Assembly (NCBI GenBank): GCA_947372865.1
Contig: CANBVJ010000011.1
Coordinates: 1-64,000 of the forward strand
Origin: Comamonadaceae bacterium
Lineage (GTDB): Bacteria > Pseudomonadota > Gammaproteobacteria > Burkholderiales > Burkholderiaceae_C
Direction: 5' to 3'
DNA: 64,000 bases
Part shown: positions 38,472 through 46,567 of the stretch, one piece after another
How the letters are laid out: each line of letters begins with the position of its first letter
Numbering within the stretch: position 1 is the first letter of the stretch
The notes under the pieces: generated by a model
What the model was told of the DNA's origin: nothing
The model's database searches: none
Seen by the model: only the letters and a program-made list of their open reading frames with translations
Position numbers and translations under genes: made by a program

Positions 38472-39110
38472 TTACTTGACCTCGGTGACGAACTCGGCGC
38501 TGGGGCGGCGCACTTTGGGCAGGTTGACCAACCAGTCTTTGTCCGCTTCGCGGTATCCCAGAGGCATTATGGCCACGCTGCGCAGGCCACGGGCCGACAG
38601 GTTGAGGATCTTGTCGAGCGCGGCGGGGTCAAAACCTTCCATGGGCGTGCTGTCGACTTCTTCAGACGCTGCCGCCACCAGCGCTACGCCCAGGCCAATA
38701 TAGGCTTGGCGCGCGGCGTGTTCAAAGTTCACTTGCGGCTCGCGCACGGTGTAGCTGGCCAGCAGGTTTTTGCGGTAGGCGTCGCCCGCCTCGGTGCTGC
38801 CGCCACGCTTGGCGTTGGTGAAGTCAAACATCTGGTTGATGCGGTCTGCGGTGTAGTTGTCCCAAGCGGCAAACACCAGCAGGTGCGAGCCGTCGGTAAT
38901 TTGCGCTTGGCCCCAGGCAATGGGCTTGATCTGCTCGCGAACGGCAGGGTTGGTGACCACAATCACTTCATAAGGCTGCAGGCCGCTGGAGCTGGGCGCC
39001 AGGCGCACGGCTTCCAGAATCCGGTCTACTTTTTCTTGTGGCACCGCTTTGGCGGCGTCCATTTTTTTGGTGGCGTAGCGCCATTCGAGTTGCTGTTGCA
39101 AAGTTGACAT
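38472..39110 (-). CDS. Nitroreductase family NAD(P)H oxidoreductase
   Basis: A 212-residue FMN-dependent nitroreductase-fold enzyme: WRYATKKMD start block, LAPSSSGLQPYEVIVV, and PMEGFDPAALDKIL toward the end. The block SVAIMPLGYREADKDW is the usual dinucleotide-binding end. Such enzymes reduce nitro groups, quinones or flavins. The start at 39110 is used although a longer frame extends upstream. It sits after a 231-base spacer that holds no gene I can support. Confidence 0.85.
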   Translation of the reverse strand: MSTLQQQLEWRYATKKMDAAKAVPQEKVDRILEAVRLAPSSSGLQPYEVIVVTNPAVREQIKPIAWGQAQITDGSHLLVFAAWDNYTADRINQMFDFTNAKRGGSTEAGDAYRKNLLASYTVREPQVNFEHAARQAYIGLGVALVAAASEEVDSTPMEGFDPAALDKILNLSARGLRSVAIMPLGYREADKDWLVNLPKVRRPSAEFVTEVK

Positions 39111-39341
39111 GGTGTTTGGGTCCAGATGAATGTTCAAGAAGTGCTGCGCGAGCCAGGGCGTTAGCCAAAGTGTGCGACACGCTGGATTATCGCGAAACGA
39201 TGCGTCTGCCCGGCGTGGCGCCCAAATGCCCTTGGCGACGCTGGCTTTCACCGCGGGTCCTGGGCCAATGCGAGCTTGCGGAAGGCAGCGTTGCCCCGCC
39301 AGAGGCCTCGCATAAAATCGGTGCAATATTTGAAAGAAACA

Positions 39342-39599
39342 ATGTTTGATAAAACCGGTGAGTGGATTCCCCTGCAGTCGTTTGACGATTTTGACAACGG
39401 CTTGTCCGACCTGATTGACCTGTGGTCGAGCACGGGCCGGTCGCCCACCAAAACCGTCAAAAAAGCCGCGCTGGCGCACTTCAAGGCAGACCTGGAAGCC
39501 GCCACTCTGGAATGGGCCGACAACAAAGCCAAGTCCAAAAAATACGCTGCCATTGCGGCGGAGCTGGCTGAGTTTGAAGAAGCGCTGCAAGACGTCTGA
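39342..39599 (+). CDS. Hypothetical acidic small protein (85 residues)
   Basis: An 85-residue protein starting MFDKTGEWIPLQSFDDFD, with alternating acidic and basic residues in the second half (KKAALAHFKADLEAATLEW) that suggests an amphipathic helix or coiled coil. No signal peptide. It ends just before rluE and may share a transcript. I do not recognise a family. Confidence 0.5.
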   Translation: MFDKTGEWIPLQSFDDFDNGLSDLIDLWSSTGRSPTKTVKKAALAHFKADLEAATLEWADNKAKSKKYAAIAAELAEFEEALQDV

Positions 39600-39608
39600 T
39601 CCACGGCT

Positions 39609-40169
39609 TTGCCCCCTGAGCGGTGCCCCTTGATTTGCTTCAACAAACCCTATGGCGTGCTCAGCCAGTTCACGCCTGAGGGGCGCTGGCGCGGTCTGAA
39701 AGACTTCATCGACATTCCCCACGTGTACGCCGCCGGTCGCCTGGACGCCGACAGCGAAGGTCTGCTCTTGCTGACCGGCGACGGCCAGGCCCAGGCCCGC
39801 ATTGCCGACCCGCGCTTCAAGATGGAAAAAACCTATTGGGTGCAAGTGGACGGCGTGCCCACCGAGGCCGCGCTGGCCGCCTTGCGCCAGGGCGTGCTGC
39901 TTAAAGACGGCCCCACGCTGCCCGCCCGCGCCCGCACCATAGACCCGCCACCCGGCCTGTGGGAGCGCGACCCGCCCATCCGCGTGCGTCAAAACAAACC
40001 CACCGCCTGGATCGAACTGGCCATCAAAGAAGGCCGCAACCGCCAGGTGCGGCGCATGACCGCCGCCGTGGGACTGCCCACGCTGCGCTTGATACGGGCA
40101 GCTATTGGCCCCTATGCGCTGGAGGGTCTGGCGCCGGGGTGTTGGCGGCACACGGTATGCGTTGAATAG
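39609..40169 (+). CDS. rluE: 23S rRNA pseudouridine synthase, RluE type
   Basis: A 186-residue RsuA/RluE-family synthase. The catalytic Asp is in GRLDADSEGLLLLTGDG, preceded by the LICFNKPYGVLSQF start of the family and followed by KTYWVQVDG and GRNRQVRRMTAAVG. E. coli RluE modifies U2457 of 23S rRNA. There is no S4-type RNA-binding domain, as in RluE. A TTG start at 39609 is the first possible; an ATG is lacking, and another TTG at about 39630 is an alternative. A long hairpin follows at 40207. Confidence 0.85.
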   Translation: MPPERCPLICFNKPYGVLSQFTPEGRWRGLKDFIDIPHVYAAGRLDADSEGLLLLTGDGQAQARIADPRFKMEKTYWVQVDGVPTEAALAALRQGVLLKDGPTLPARARTIDPPPGLWERDPPIRVRQNKPTAWIELAIKEGRNRQVRRMTAAVGLPTLRLIRAAIGPYALEGLAPGCWRHTVCVE

Positions 40170-40577
40170 ATTTTTGTAGCGGCGCTCCTGTGCAAGCTCC
40201 ATGGGAATTGCGCTGGCCTTTGACGCCTAAGCTAGGTGTCAAAGGCCAGCGCAATGGTTTAAATGGTATTTCTCATGCAATCAAAGTTACCGGCGCAACG
40301 GCCACCTGATCCGTGCGACCGTGACGCATTAGTAGAACGATCAAGGTTCAGAACCGTTACCTGGCGGTTTGAGCTTTGTGCTCTTAACCAACCCGTAAGT
40401 TTCCGCTGTGTCACCGCCCGATTTTGAGGAGCCTTTTTGTAATTATGAAAAATCACCGTAACTCAAATAAGGTGAAGTACCAATGGTAGATGCCTTCGCA
40501 CTAGCTTCATAATCGACTGCGAGCGTATCGGTTCGCGTGCTCCCAACCGGGGGGCTAGGTGCTGTTTTATTTTTTTC
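40170..40577. other. 408-base stretch without a recognised gene
   Basis: Between rluE and the HDAC-like gene. It holds the hairpin at 40207-40255 (separate entry). The remainder is visibly A+T-richer than the neighbours. Short open frames exist on both strands, but none shows a family motif. A T-rich run lies just before the HDAC start, which has no clear ribosome-binding site. I see no RNA gene or element that would explain the sequence. Confidence 0.5.
40207..40255. repeat. 21-bp near-perfect hairpin after rluE
   Basis: The arms 40207-40227 and 40235-40255 are complementary at 20 of 21 positions, the exception being a G-T that becomes G-U in RNA, around a 7-base loop. No T-run follows on either strand closely (ggttt follows), so it is not a textbook Rho-independent terminator; it may still act as an mRNA end or attenuation hairpin. 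Confidence 0.85.
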
Positions 40578-41516
40578 ATGCAGGCTTTTTACAGCGACAA
40601 CTTCGTCCTCCCTTTGCCGCCGGGCCATCGCTTCCCGATGGCCAAGTACCAGTTGCTGCGCGACGCGCTCACAGCCCACTTGCCTCAAGTGCAGTTTGTG
40701 CAGGCCCCAGCCGCCATAAACGCCGAGCTGGCCTTTGCCCACCACCCGGCCTATATCGGGGCCATTGCCGACGGCTCGGTAGACGCCAAAATCTTGCGCG
40801 ACATTGGGTTTCCGTGGAGCCCGGCCATGGCTGAGCGGGCACGGCGCTCGGTGGGCGGCACCTTGGCTGCGGCGCGCGTGGCGCTGGCACAGGGCGTGTC
40901 CGCCAACCTAGCCGGGGGCACGCACCACGCTTATTCTGAGCGGGGTGGCGGCTTTTGTGTGTTCAACGACCTGGCCGTTACCGCCCGGGTGTTGCAAGCC
41001 GAATGGGGCCGCGTGCGCCCACCCCCGGGCCAGCGCCGCTTGCCGCTCAACGTGGCCATCATTGATTTGGACGTGCACCAGGGCAACGGCACGGCGCGCA
41101 TTTTTGCTGCAGACGATTCGGTGTTCACGCTGTCCGTCCACGGCGCCAATAACTTTCCGTTCACCAAGGAAACCAGTGACCTGGACGTAGCCTTGCCGGA
41201 TGGCTGCACGGATGACGGCTATCTGGCCGCGCTCGAACACGCCTTGCAAACTCTGCAAGACCGCTTTACACCGGGCTTGGTGCTGTACCTGGCTGGCGCC
41301 GACCCGCACGAAGGCGACCGCCTGGGCCGCCTCAAACTCAGCTTTGACGGCCTGCAAGCGCGTGACCGGCGGGTGTTTGACTGGTGTTTTCAGCGCAAGA
41401 TCCCCCTGGCCTTTGCCATGGGCGGAGGCTATGGCCACGACATTGCGCAAACCGTGAAGGTGCAGGTCAACACCTACTGCGTGGCGCTGGAGTATTGGCG
41501 ACGCTGGCAAAAATAG
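40578..41516 (+). CDS. Histone deacetylase-family (acetoin utilisation/AphA-like) deacetylase
   Basis: A 312-residue member of the arginase/deacetylase superfamily. Start MQAFYSDNFVLPLPPGHRFP matches the family. Zinc and catalytic motifs: GGTHHAYSERGGGFCVFND (the paired His), IDLDVHQGNGTARIF (Asp and His), and AGADPHEGDRLG (Asp). Bacterial members deacetylate polyamines or other acetylated small molecules, more rarely proteins. Partners that would name the substrate are not adjacent. Confidence 0.88.
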   Translation: MQAFYSDNFVLPLPPGHRFPMAKYQLLRDALTAHLPQVQFVQAPAAINAELAFAHHPAYIGAIADGSVDAKILRDIGFPWSPAMAERARRSVGGTLAAARVALAQGVSANLAGGTHHAYSERGGGFCVFNDLAVTARVLQAEWGRVRPPPGQRRLPLNVAIIDLDVHQGNGTARIFAADDSVFTLSVHGANNFPFTKETSDLDVALPDGCTDDGYLAALEHALQTLQDRFTPGLVLYLAGADPHEGDRLGRLKLSFDGLQARDRRVFDWCFQRKIPLAFAMGGGYGHDIAQTVKVQVNTYCVALEYWRRWQK

Positions 41517-41530
41517 GCGCGTGATGCGCT

Positions 41531-41845
41531 TTAGGGGCTGACGACGATCTCGTTTTTGACCGACTTCACGCCCTTCACGCCCCGGGCCAGGGTTTCTGCC
41601 GTGTTGCGTTCCTGCGAGCTCTTGGCAAACCCCGAGAGCAACACCGTGCCATTAAGAGTTTCCACGCTGATCGAGGTGCCCGCAACGCTTTTGTCCTCAA
41701 AAAAACGCGATTTGACGCTGGCCGTAATGGCGGAGTCGTCCACGTAGGCGCCCAGGGTTTCCTGGTCTCGGGTCACCGCGCAGCCCGAGGCGGCCAGCAG
41801 GGCCAACGAGACGAGTCCAGCAAATAAGCGTTTGCGAGTCTTCAT
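41531..41845 (-). CDS. BON-domain lipoprotein
   Basis: A 104-residue lipoprotein: signal LVSLALLAASGC with lipobox AASGC, then one BON domain (DSAITASVKSRFFEDK, NGTVLLSGFAKSS, VKGVKSVKNEIV). BON domains bind phospholipid or stabilise the envelope (OsmY, DolP). It is exported and probably attached to the outer membrane. It is divergent from the hydrolase at 42.1 kb, with 233 bases between, and convergent with the HDAC-like gene. Confidence 0.88.
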   Translation of the reverse strand: MKTRKRLFAGLVSLALLAASGCAVTRDQETLGAYVDDSAITASVKSRFFEDKSVAGTSISVETLNGTVLLSGFAKSSQERNTAETLARGVKGVKSVKNEIVVSP

Positions 41846-42078
41846 GAAATTCTCCGGTTAAAAAAAAGGTAGGGCGAGGCTAGTGCGTTTTTTTCGGTGC
41901 CGTCGTGCGCTGGCGCAGGGTTTGCGCACCCCGGTGCACTTGCCCATTTCATGATCTGGCGCCTTGTGCGTGCCGCACAGGCCCGGTTCAATAACGCAGA
42001 CGTTTTCTGATTGGCCACGACCGTCTTGGGCCTGTTTCGGCAAACCATTCACCAATAAATCCACAGGGAGTACACGCC

Positions 42079-42849
42079 ATGATCGCCAGCCACCACATCA
42101 GCAGAAGCAGCCCCGCCGATTCAAGTCCGCGTTTTAGCTGCACGCAGGCTGGTGCGGCACCAGCCGATTCCGACCTGTCGGTACACGAGGCGGTGGAGCT
42201 TGAGGTGGACGGCGTGACGCTGTTTGGCGACTTGGTGCTGCCCCCGCATGCGCACGGCGCGGTAGTGTTTGCCCATGGCAGTGGCAGCGGCCGCCACAGT
42301 CCGCGCAATCGAAGGGTGGCCCAGGCCTTGCAGACCTCGGGGCAGGGTACGCTTTTGTTTGACTTGCTGACCACGCGCGAAGAGCTTGCCGACGCGCGTG
42401 ACGGGCATTTGCGCTTCAACATTGCATTTTTGGCCCGGCGCCTGGTGGCCGTGACCCGCTGGTTGGCCGAGGCGCCGCACACCCGCCACCTTGGCATGGG
42501 CTACTTTGGTGCCAGCACGGGTGCGGCGGCGGCCTTGGTCGCGGCTGCCGAAATGGGCGCCTTGGTTGAGGCCATTGTTTGCCGCGGCGGGCGCCCGGAC
42601 CTGGCCGCCGACGCCGTGCCCGCCGTGGTGGCGCCCACTTTGCTGATTGTGGGCGGGCAAGACGCGCATGTGCTGCGGCTCAACCAAAAAGTTCTGGCGC
42701 AGTTGCGCTGCGACAAAGAACTGCTGGTCGTGCCCGGCGCCACCCACCTGTTTGAAGAAGTCGGTGCGCTGGAAGCGGTGGCCCACCACGCAGGCCTGTG
42801 GTTTGGCCGGTACCTCAAACCCAACACGCTTTCGAAACAGTCCCAATAA
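42079..42849 (+). CDS. Alpha/beta hydrolase, dienelactone hydrolase-like
   Basis: A 256-residue alpha/beta hydrolase: oxyanion segment FAHGSGSGRHSPRN, nucleophile in YFGASTGAAAALVAA (GASTG), acid in LIVGGQDAHVL and His in GATHLFEE. It is followed after 19 bases by a phosphoribosyltransferase; this pair, with an erythromycin esterase, recurs in many bacteria (from memory), and the remnants of that esterase follow here. Function of the pair is not known; detoxification or stress response has been suggested for relatives. Confidence 0.8.
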   Translation: MIASHHISRSSPADSSPRFSCTQAGAAPADSDLSVHEAVELEVDGVTLFGDLVLPPHAHGAVVFAHGSGSGRHSPRNRRVAQALQTSGQGTLLFDLLTTREELADARDGHLRFNIAFLARRLVAVTRWLAEAPHTRHLGMGYFGASTGAAAALVAAAEMGALVEAIVCRGGRPDLAADAVPAVVAPTLLIVGGQDAHVLRLNQKVLAQLRCDKELLVVPGATHLFEEVGALEAVAHHAGLWFGRYLKPNTLSKQSQ

Positions 42850-42868
42850 TTTACCTGAGGCAGTCGCC

Positions 42869-43612
42869 ATGAATTTCGCATTTGAAAACCGTATTGCCGC
42901 AGGCAAGGCCTTGGCCGATTTGCTGCCCCAGTACGCCAACTTGCCGGGTTTGCTGGTGCTGGCGTTGCCCCGTGGCGGAGTGCCGGTCGCCTTTGAAGTG
43001 GCCCAAGCGCTGGGCGCCGAGCTTGATGTGATGGTGGTGCGCAAACTGGGCGTGCCGGGGCAGGAAGAGCTGGCTTTCGGGGCCATTGCCAGCGGTGGCA
43101 TACAGGTTCTCAACGACGATATGGTGGCCGAACTCGAACTCACCGAGGAAGACATGGCCCCGGTGGTGGAACGCCAGCGCCATGAACTCTTGCGCCGCGA
43201 ACGCCTGTACCGCAGTGGCCGCCCCGCCCTGAATGTGGCGGGCCGCACCGTGATTTTGGTGGACGACGGCATTGCCACAGGTGCCACTATGCGTGCTGCC
43301 ATGCACGCCCTGCGCGAGCGCCATGTGGGCCGCCTGGTGGTAGCCGTGCCCGTGGTCGCGCTGCAAACGGCCAGAAAACTGCAGCCAGAGGTGGACGAGT
43401 GGGTCGCCGCCCTCACGCCCACCCATTTTTGGGGCGTGGCCCGCTGGTACTACGATTTCTCGCAAACCACAGACCAAGAAGTCACCGAAATCTTGGCCCA
43501 AGCGGCGCGCGCGGCCCACCCGTCGGCTTCCACCTCGGCGCCTTCGGCCCACTTGCCAGGGCGTGGTGCAGCGGCGCAGGCCACCTCCAACGCCGCCGCC
43601 CTGCCTCTGTGA
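42869..43612 (+). CDS. Phosphoribosyltransferase family protein
   Basis: A 247-residue PRTase-fold protein. The PRPP-binding loop is VILVDDGIATGATMRAA, and ALPRGGVPVAFEVAQALGAE is the N-terminal family block that recurs in the predicted-PRTase group (COG1926). The substrate nucleobase is unknown, and some relatives are not true transferases. C-terminal residues 210-247 are low-complexity Ala/Ser/Pro. Its stop overlaps the ATG of the broken erythromycin esterase gene (TGATG), so the ancestral unit was a coupled operon. Confidence 0.85.
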   Translation: MNFAFENRIAAGKALADLLPQYANLPGLLVLALPRGGVPVAFEVAQALGAELDVMVVRKLGVPGQEELAFGAIASGGIQVLNDDMVAELELTEEDMAPVVERQRHELLRRERLYRSGRPALNVAGRTVILVDDGIATGATMRAAMHALRERHVGRLVVAVPVVALQTARKLQPEVDEWVAALTPTHFWGVARWYYDFSQTTDQEVTEILAQAARAAHPSASTSAPSAHLPGRGAAAQATSNAAALPL

Positions 43613-44035
43613 TGAACGTGGGTCAACCGCTGCGCGCCGCCGCCCATCCACTCACCGGCGCTGCCCACGTCTACGACCCGCTCATGCGGGTGGTGGGCAA
43701 CGCCCGCCTGGTGCTGGGTGCGCCGTAAGACGGCGAAGCGGTGGACGCGCAGGGGGGCTACGGGCGTTTCCCGCAATGGCTGTGGCGCAACCACAATGAC
43801 CGGCAGCCTGCGTCCGAGGGAAAAACCGGCTTTTACGGTCTGTATTCGTACAGCCTGCAGGCCTTCAGTGCAGCCGTTATCGCTTACTTGGAACAGGTCG
43901 ATCCGGCGTCTGCCCGGCGCGCGCGCAAGCACTACGCGTACTTTGACCATTTTGGAGATAGCTTGCAGTCCTACGGCATGGCGACCGGCTTGGGGCTGGC
44001 GCCTTCTTGCGAGGACGGCGTCGTGCGGGCGTTGA
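43612..44035 (+). pseudogene. Erythromycin esterase-family gene, decayed
   Basis: A reading frame starts at 43612 (MNVGQPLRAAAHPLTGAAHVY, typical N-terminus) and stops at 43726-43728 after GNARLVLGAP, where the family would continue with its catalytic GEASHGTxEF motif. In the same frame a stretch from about 43741 resumes with GYGRFPQWLWRNHND and GFYGLYSYSLQAFSAAV, then DPASARRARKHYAYFDHFGD and GLAPSCEDGVVRAL, all typical of the middle of such enzymes. It then ends in unrelated sequence at about 44035. So the gene has lost the active-site segment through deletion, gained a stop, and lost its 3' end. Not functional as an esterase. Confidence 0.82.
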
Positions 44036-44100
44036 GCCCCAAGACACAAAGGTGCAGGAGACTTTTCCTACCGGCTTCTGACCTGTTCCTGCTTGCTTAC

Positions 44101-45141
44101 TTAGTTGGCAACGGCCCGGTTTCTGCCTTGCGCTTTGGCACTGGCCAGCGCCGCCTGGGCCCGCAGCACCAAGGCGTTGGACGCCAAGGACTGTTGGGTT
44201 TTGACCGTGGCCACGCCAATGCTGATGGATACGCGACCGCAGGGAGTATCTTGGTGTGGCAGCGCAAGTCGAAGAACTTCTTGGCACAGGTAATTGGCGA
44301 TGGAGAGAATGCCGTTTTCATCGGTGTTGGGCGCCAGCAGCACAAAGGCGCTGCCGCTAAAGCGGGCGATCAGGTCGCCGCTGCGCATAACTCCGCTTTC
44401 CAGCACACGGGCCAGTTTGCACAGGCAGGCGTCGCCGCTTTCGTGCCCGTAGCGCGCGTTGAATTGGGTGAACCAGTCCACATCAATCAAGGCAATAGAC
44501 AGCGGCTGGCGCGAACGCGCCGCGCGGCCCCACTCGACTTTGAGCATCTCGTCAAAGCGGCGCCGGTTGGCAACGCTGGTCAGACCGTCTTGGGCGCTGA
44601 GCGCCTCGATTTGCTGCACTGCCAGGTGCAACTCGTGCGTGCGCTGCGAGACCTTGGCTTCCAGGGCAATTTCAGTGGCCTGGAGTGTCTCCAGCGCGCT
44701 GCGTTGGGTTTCATTGTGTGCGATCTGTGCCTGCGACGCCCTGGCCGCCTGCTGTTGCTCGCGTTCCGTCAGCCACCATGCTGCAGCCACCAGAACCACC
44801 ACAAACAGCATTTGCGCCGTCGCCAGCGATATTGCCCCATCTAACGGCATGGCGAACCGCGTCGGCCCGAGTTCCTGTAGCGCCCAGGCACCGGCGCAGG
44901 CTGCTGCCACATAAAGCAGGTACACCTTGCGCCCGGTTTGCAGCAGGCGCTGCAAGTGCAATACGACGAGCACGACCACCCCTCCCAACCAGGCAGGCGC
45001 CCCCATGCTCACCGTTTGGCCGCAAGCGGGGGCCGCCACGCCTGCCAAGGCGGTAAAAACAACCAAGGCAAGCGATAGCGTTAAAGGCGCGCGGGCAAGG
45101 CCCTGGGCGCAAGGGGCACAGGAGGAACGGTCAAACCACAT
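44101..45141 (-). CDS. GGDEF-domain membrane protein with degenerate active site
   Basis: A 346-residue protein with about four membrane segments in residues 20-125, a coiled region at 125-180, and a GGDEF domain from about 183 (SAQDGLTSVANRRRFDEML). The metal-binding Asp is kept in ALIDVDWFTQFN and the YGHESGDACL block is kept, but the signature reads SGSAF (262-266) instead of GGDEF/GGEEF, which should abolish cyclase activity. The inhibitory site RxxD (R253, D256) just before it is intact, so the domain might bind c-di-GMP. The gene lies next to the decayed esterase; its stop at 44101 is 65 bases from the remnant. Confidence 0.88.
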   Translation of the reverse strand: MWFDRSSCAPCAQGLARAPLTLSLALVVFTALAGVAAPACGQTVSMGAPAWLGGVVVLVVLHLQRLLQTGRKVYLLYVAAACAGAWALQELGPTRFAMPLDGAISLATAQMLFVVVLVAAAWWLTEREQQQAARASQAQIAHNETQRSALETLQATEIALEAKVSQRTHELHLAVQQIEALSAQDGLTSVANRRRFDEMLKVEWGRAARSRQPLSIALIDVDWFTQFNARYGHESGDACLCKLARVLESGVMRSGDLIARFSGSAFVLLAPNTDENGILSIANYLCQEVLRLALPHQDTPCGRVSISIGVATVKTQQSLASNALVLRAQAALASAKAQGRNRAVAN

Positions 45142-45275
45142 GAGTGTTTAAACAAAAGATAACGATTGCCAAGTTTAACAAGTGCGTGCAGGGACCTACC
45201 CGCCCCTTTGTCGCAGAGGGCAGGGGCCAGGCGCAGCGAAATGTTAAAGTCACCCCCTACAAACGAAAGCACACC

Positions 45276-45470
45276 TTGGCAACTCCCAATTACGGTTACG
45301 AAAAGCGTCAAAAAGAACTGGCCAAGAAGCGCAAGAAAGAAGACAAGCTCAAGAGCAAGAGCGAGCGCAAAGGCCCCGGTGAAGAAGACGCTTCGGTAGA
45401 AGGCCAGGACGCACCCGTTACAGACGACGCTGCGCAAGCCGGGCCCGACGCTACCGCCCCAAGCGCCTGA
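45276..45470 (+). CDS. Small Lys/Arg-rich conserved-looking protein (64 residues), TTG start
   Basis: A 64-residue protein starting at TTG 45276 (ATPNYGYEKRQKELAKKRKK), with a highly charged N-terminal half and an acidic, Ala/Pro-rich tail. GAAAG lies a few bases upstream as a possible ribosome-binding site. The frame is open further upstream but without conserved-looking sequence. A similar family of short basic proteins occurs in Betaproteobacteria, as far as I recall; no function known. Confidence 0.55.
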   Translation: MATPNYGYEKRQKELAKKRKKEDKLKSKSERKGPGEEDASVEGQDAPVTDDAAQAGPDATAPSA

Positions 45471-45511
45471 ACTCAAACCGGATTTCCCACGCCAGACGCT
45501 CCCGCCGGGAC

Positions 45512-46567
45512 TTAAACGCTGTGCAGCGCCCTGGCTAATGCCTGCATGCTGGCCACCGAACGGTCAGCGGGCGAAAGCGTGTCGGCTTGTGCAAACTGCA
45601 CAAAGTTGCGTTCCATGGATTGCAGGTAAACCGGGTCGTAGTGCGCAACCAGCAGTTCTTGCACCACCGGACGCAATTCCCCCCGGCGCACCCAATCTTT
45701 CCAGGCCTCAATCACCACCTTGCCGCGCTGCGCGGTCAGGGCGTCCAGGCGGTTGCAAAACTGCTCGGGGTTGGCGGTGAAGTAGGCGTAGTCTTCCATG
45801 AGCAGCTCCACGCGCTGTTCCAGTGACAGATCCACCACGCTGCACGGGCTGGTGCGCATGGCGTCCACCAACGCCGGGTGCACGGACACATTGCCCACTT
45901 TTTTGCTTTCGCTCTCCACAAACACCACGCGCTGCGGGTCAAACTGGCGCAGTTGCTCCCACACCAGGGTGTCAAAACGCTTTTGCGTGGGCTGGGCGAT
46001 GCCGGGCAGGGCGCCGAGCACCGAGCTGCGGTGGCGGGCCAGGTCTTCCAGGTCCAGCACCTGGGCGCCCGCGCCGCGCAAGGCCTGCAAGAGCCGGGTT
46101 TTGCCCGAGCCGGTGGTGCCGCATATCACCTGAAACTGCAGTCGCGCTGCGCAAACTTCCATGTCTAGCAGCATGGCTGCGCGAAAGGCCTTGTAGCCGC
46201 CCTCAATGAGCGACATGCGAAAGCCGATTTGGTCCAGCACCAGTGACAAAGAACCGCTGCGCTTGCCGCCGCGCCAGCAATAGGCCAGCGGTGCCCAGTC
46301 GCGCGGCTTGTCCAGCACATGGGCTTCGATGTGGGTCGATATATTGCGCGCCGCCAGCGCGGCACCGCGCTTTTTTGCCTCAAAAGCATTGACCTGCTTG
46401 TACAGCGTGCCGATGCTTTTGCGCTCTTCGTCGTGCAGCGTGGGCCAGTTGACGGCGCCGGGCAGATGGTCTTCGGCGTATTCGCCTTCACTGCGGGCGT
46501 CGATCAGGGTGTCAAATTCGCTATAGCGGGCGATCACGTCGCTCGCGCTTATCAGAGTCAGGCTCAT
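45512..46567 (-). CDS. mnmH: tRNA 2-selenouridine synthase
   Basis: A 351-residue SelU/MnmH. An N-terminal rhodanese domain (LIDARSEGEYAEDHLPGAVN) has the active cysteine C97 in AYCWRGGKRSG. The C-terminal P-loop domain has CGTTGSGKTRLLQ at about 149-161, and FVESESKKVGNV. The enzyme geranylates and then selenates the wobble 2-thiouridine, using selenophosphate. A selD gene is needed, and none is in the window. Its start overlaps the tesA stop by four bases (ATGA). Confidence 0.93.
   Translation of the reverse strand: MSLTLISASDVIARYSEFDTLIDARSEGEYAEDHLPGAVNWPTLHDEERKSIGTLYKQVNAFEAKKRGAALAARNISTHIEAHVLDKPRDWAPLAYCWRGGKRSGSLSLVLDQIGFRMSLIEGGYKAFRAAMLLDMEVCAARLQFQVICGTTGSGKTRLLQALRGAGAQVLDLEDLARHRSSVLGALPGIAQPTQKRFDTLVWEQLRQFDPQRVVFVESESKKVGNVSVHPALVDAMRTSPCSVVDLSLEQRVELLMEDYAYFTANPEQFCNRLDALTAQRGKVVIEAWKDWVRRGELRPVVQELLVAHYDPVYLQSMERNFVQFAQADTLSPADRSVASMQALARALHSV

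Noticed and set aside
40445-40489. A 14-codon frame preceded by GAGGAG, in the unexplained stretch.
   Set aside because: Too short to judge; no leader-peptide pattern such as a run of one amino acid codon.
40443-40745. Minus-strand frame of 100 codons between the unexplained stretch and the HDAC gene.
   Set aside because: Most of it overlaps the HDAC coding region in the opposite direction and shows no ribosome-binding site; the final 40 codons look protein-like but have no recognisable family.
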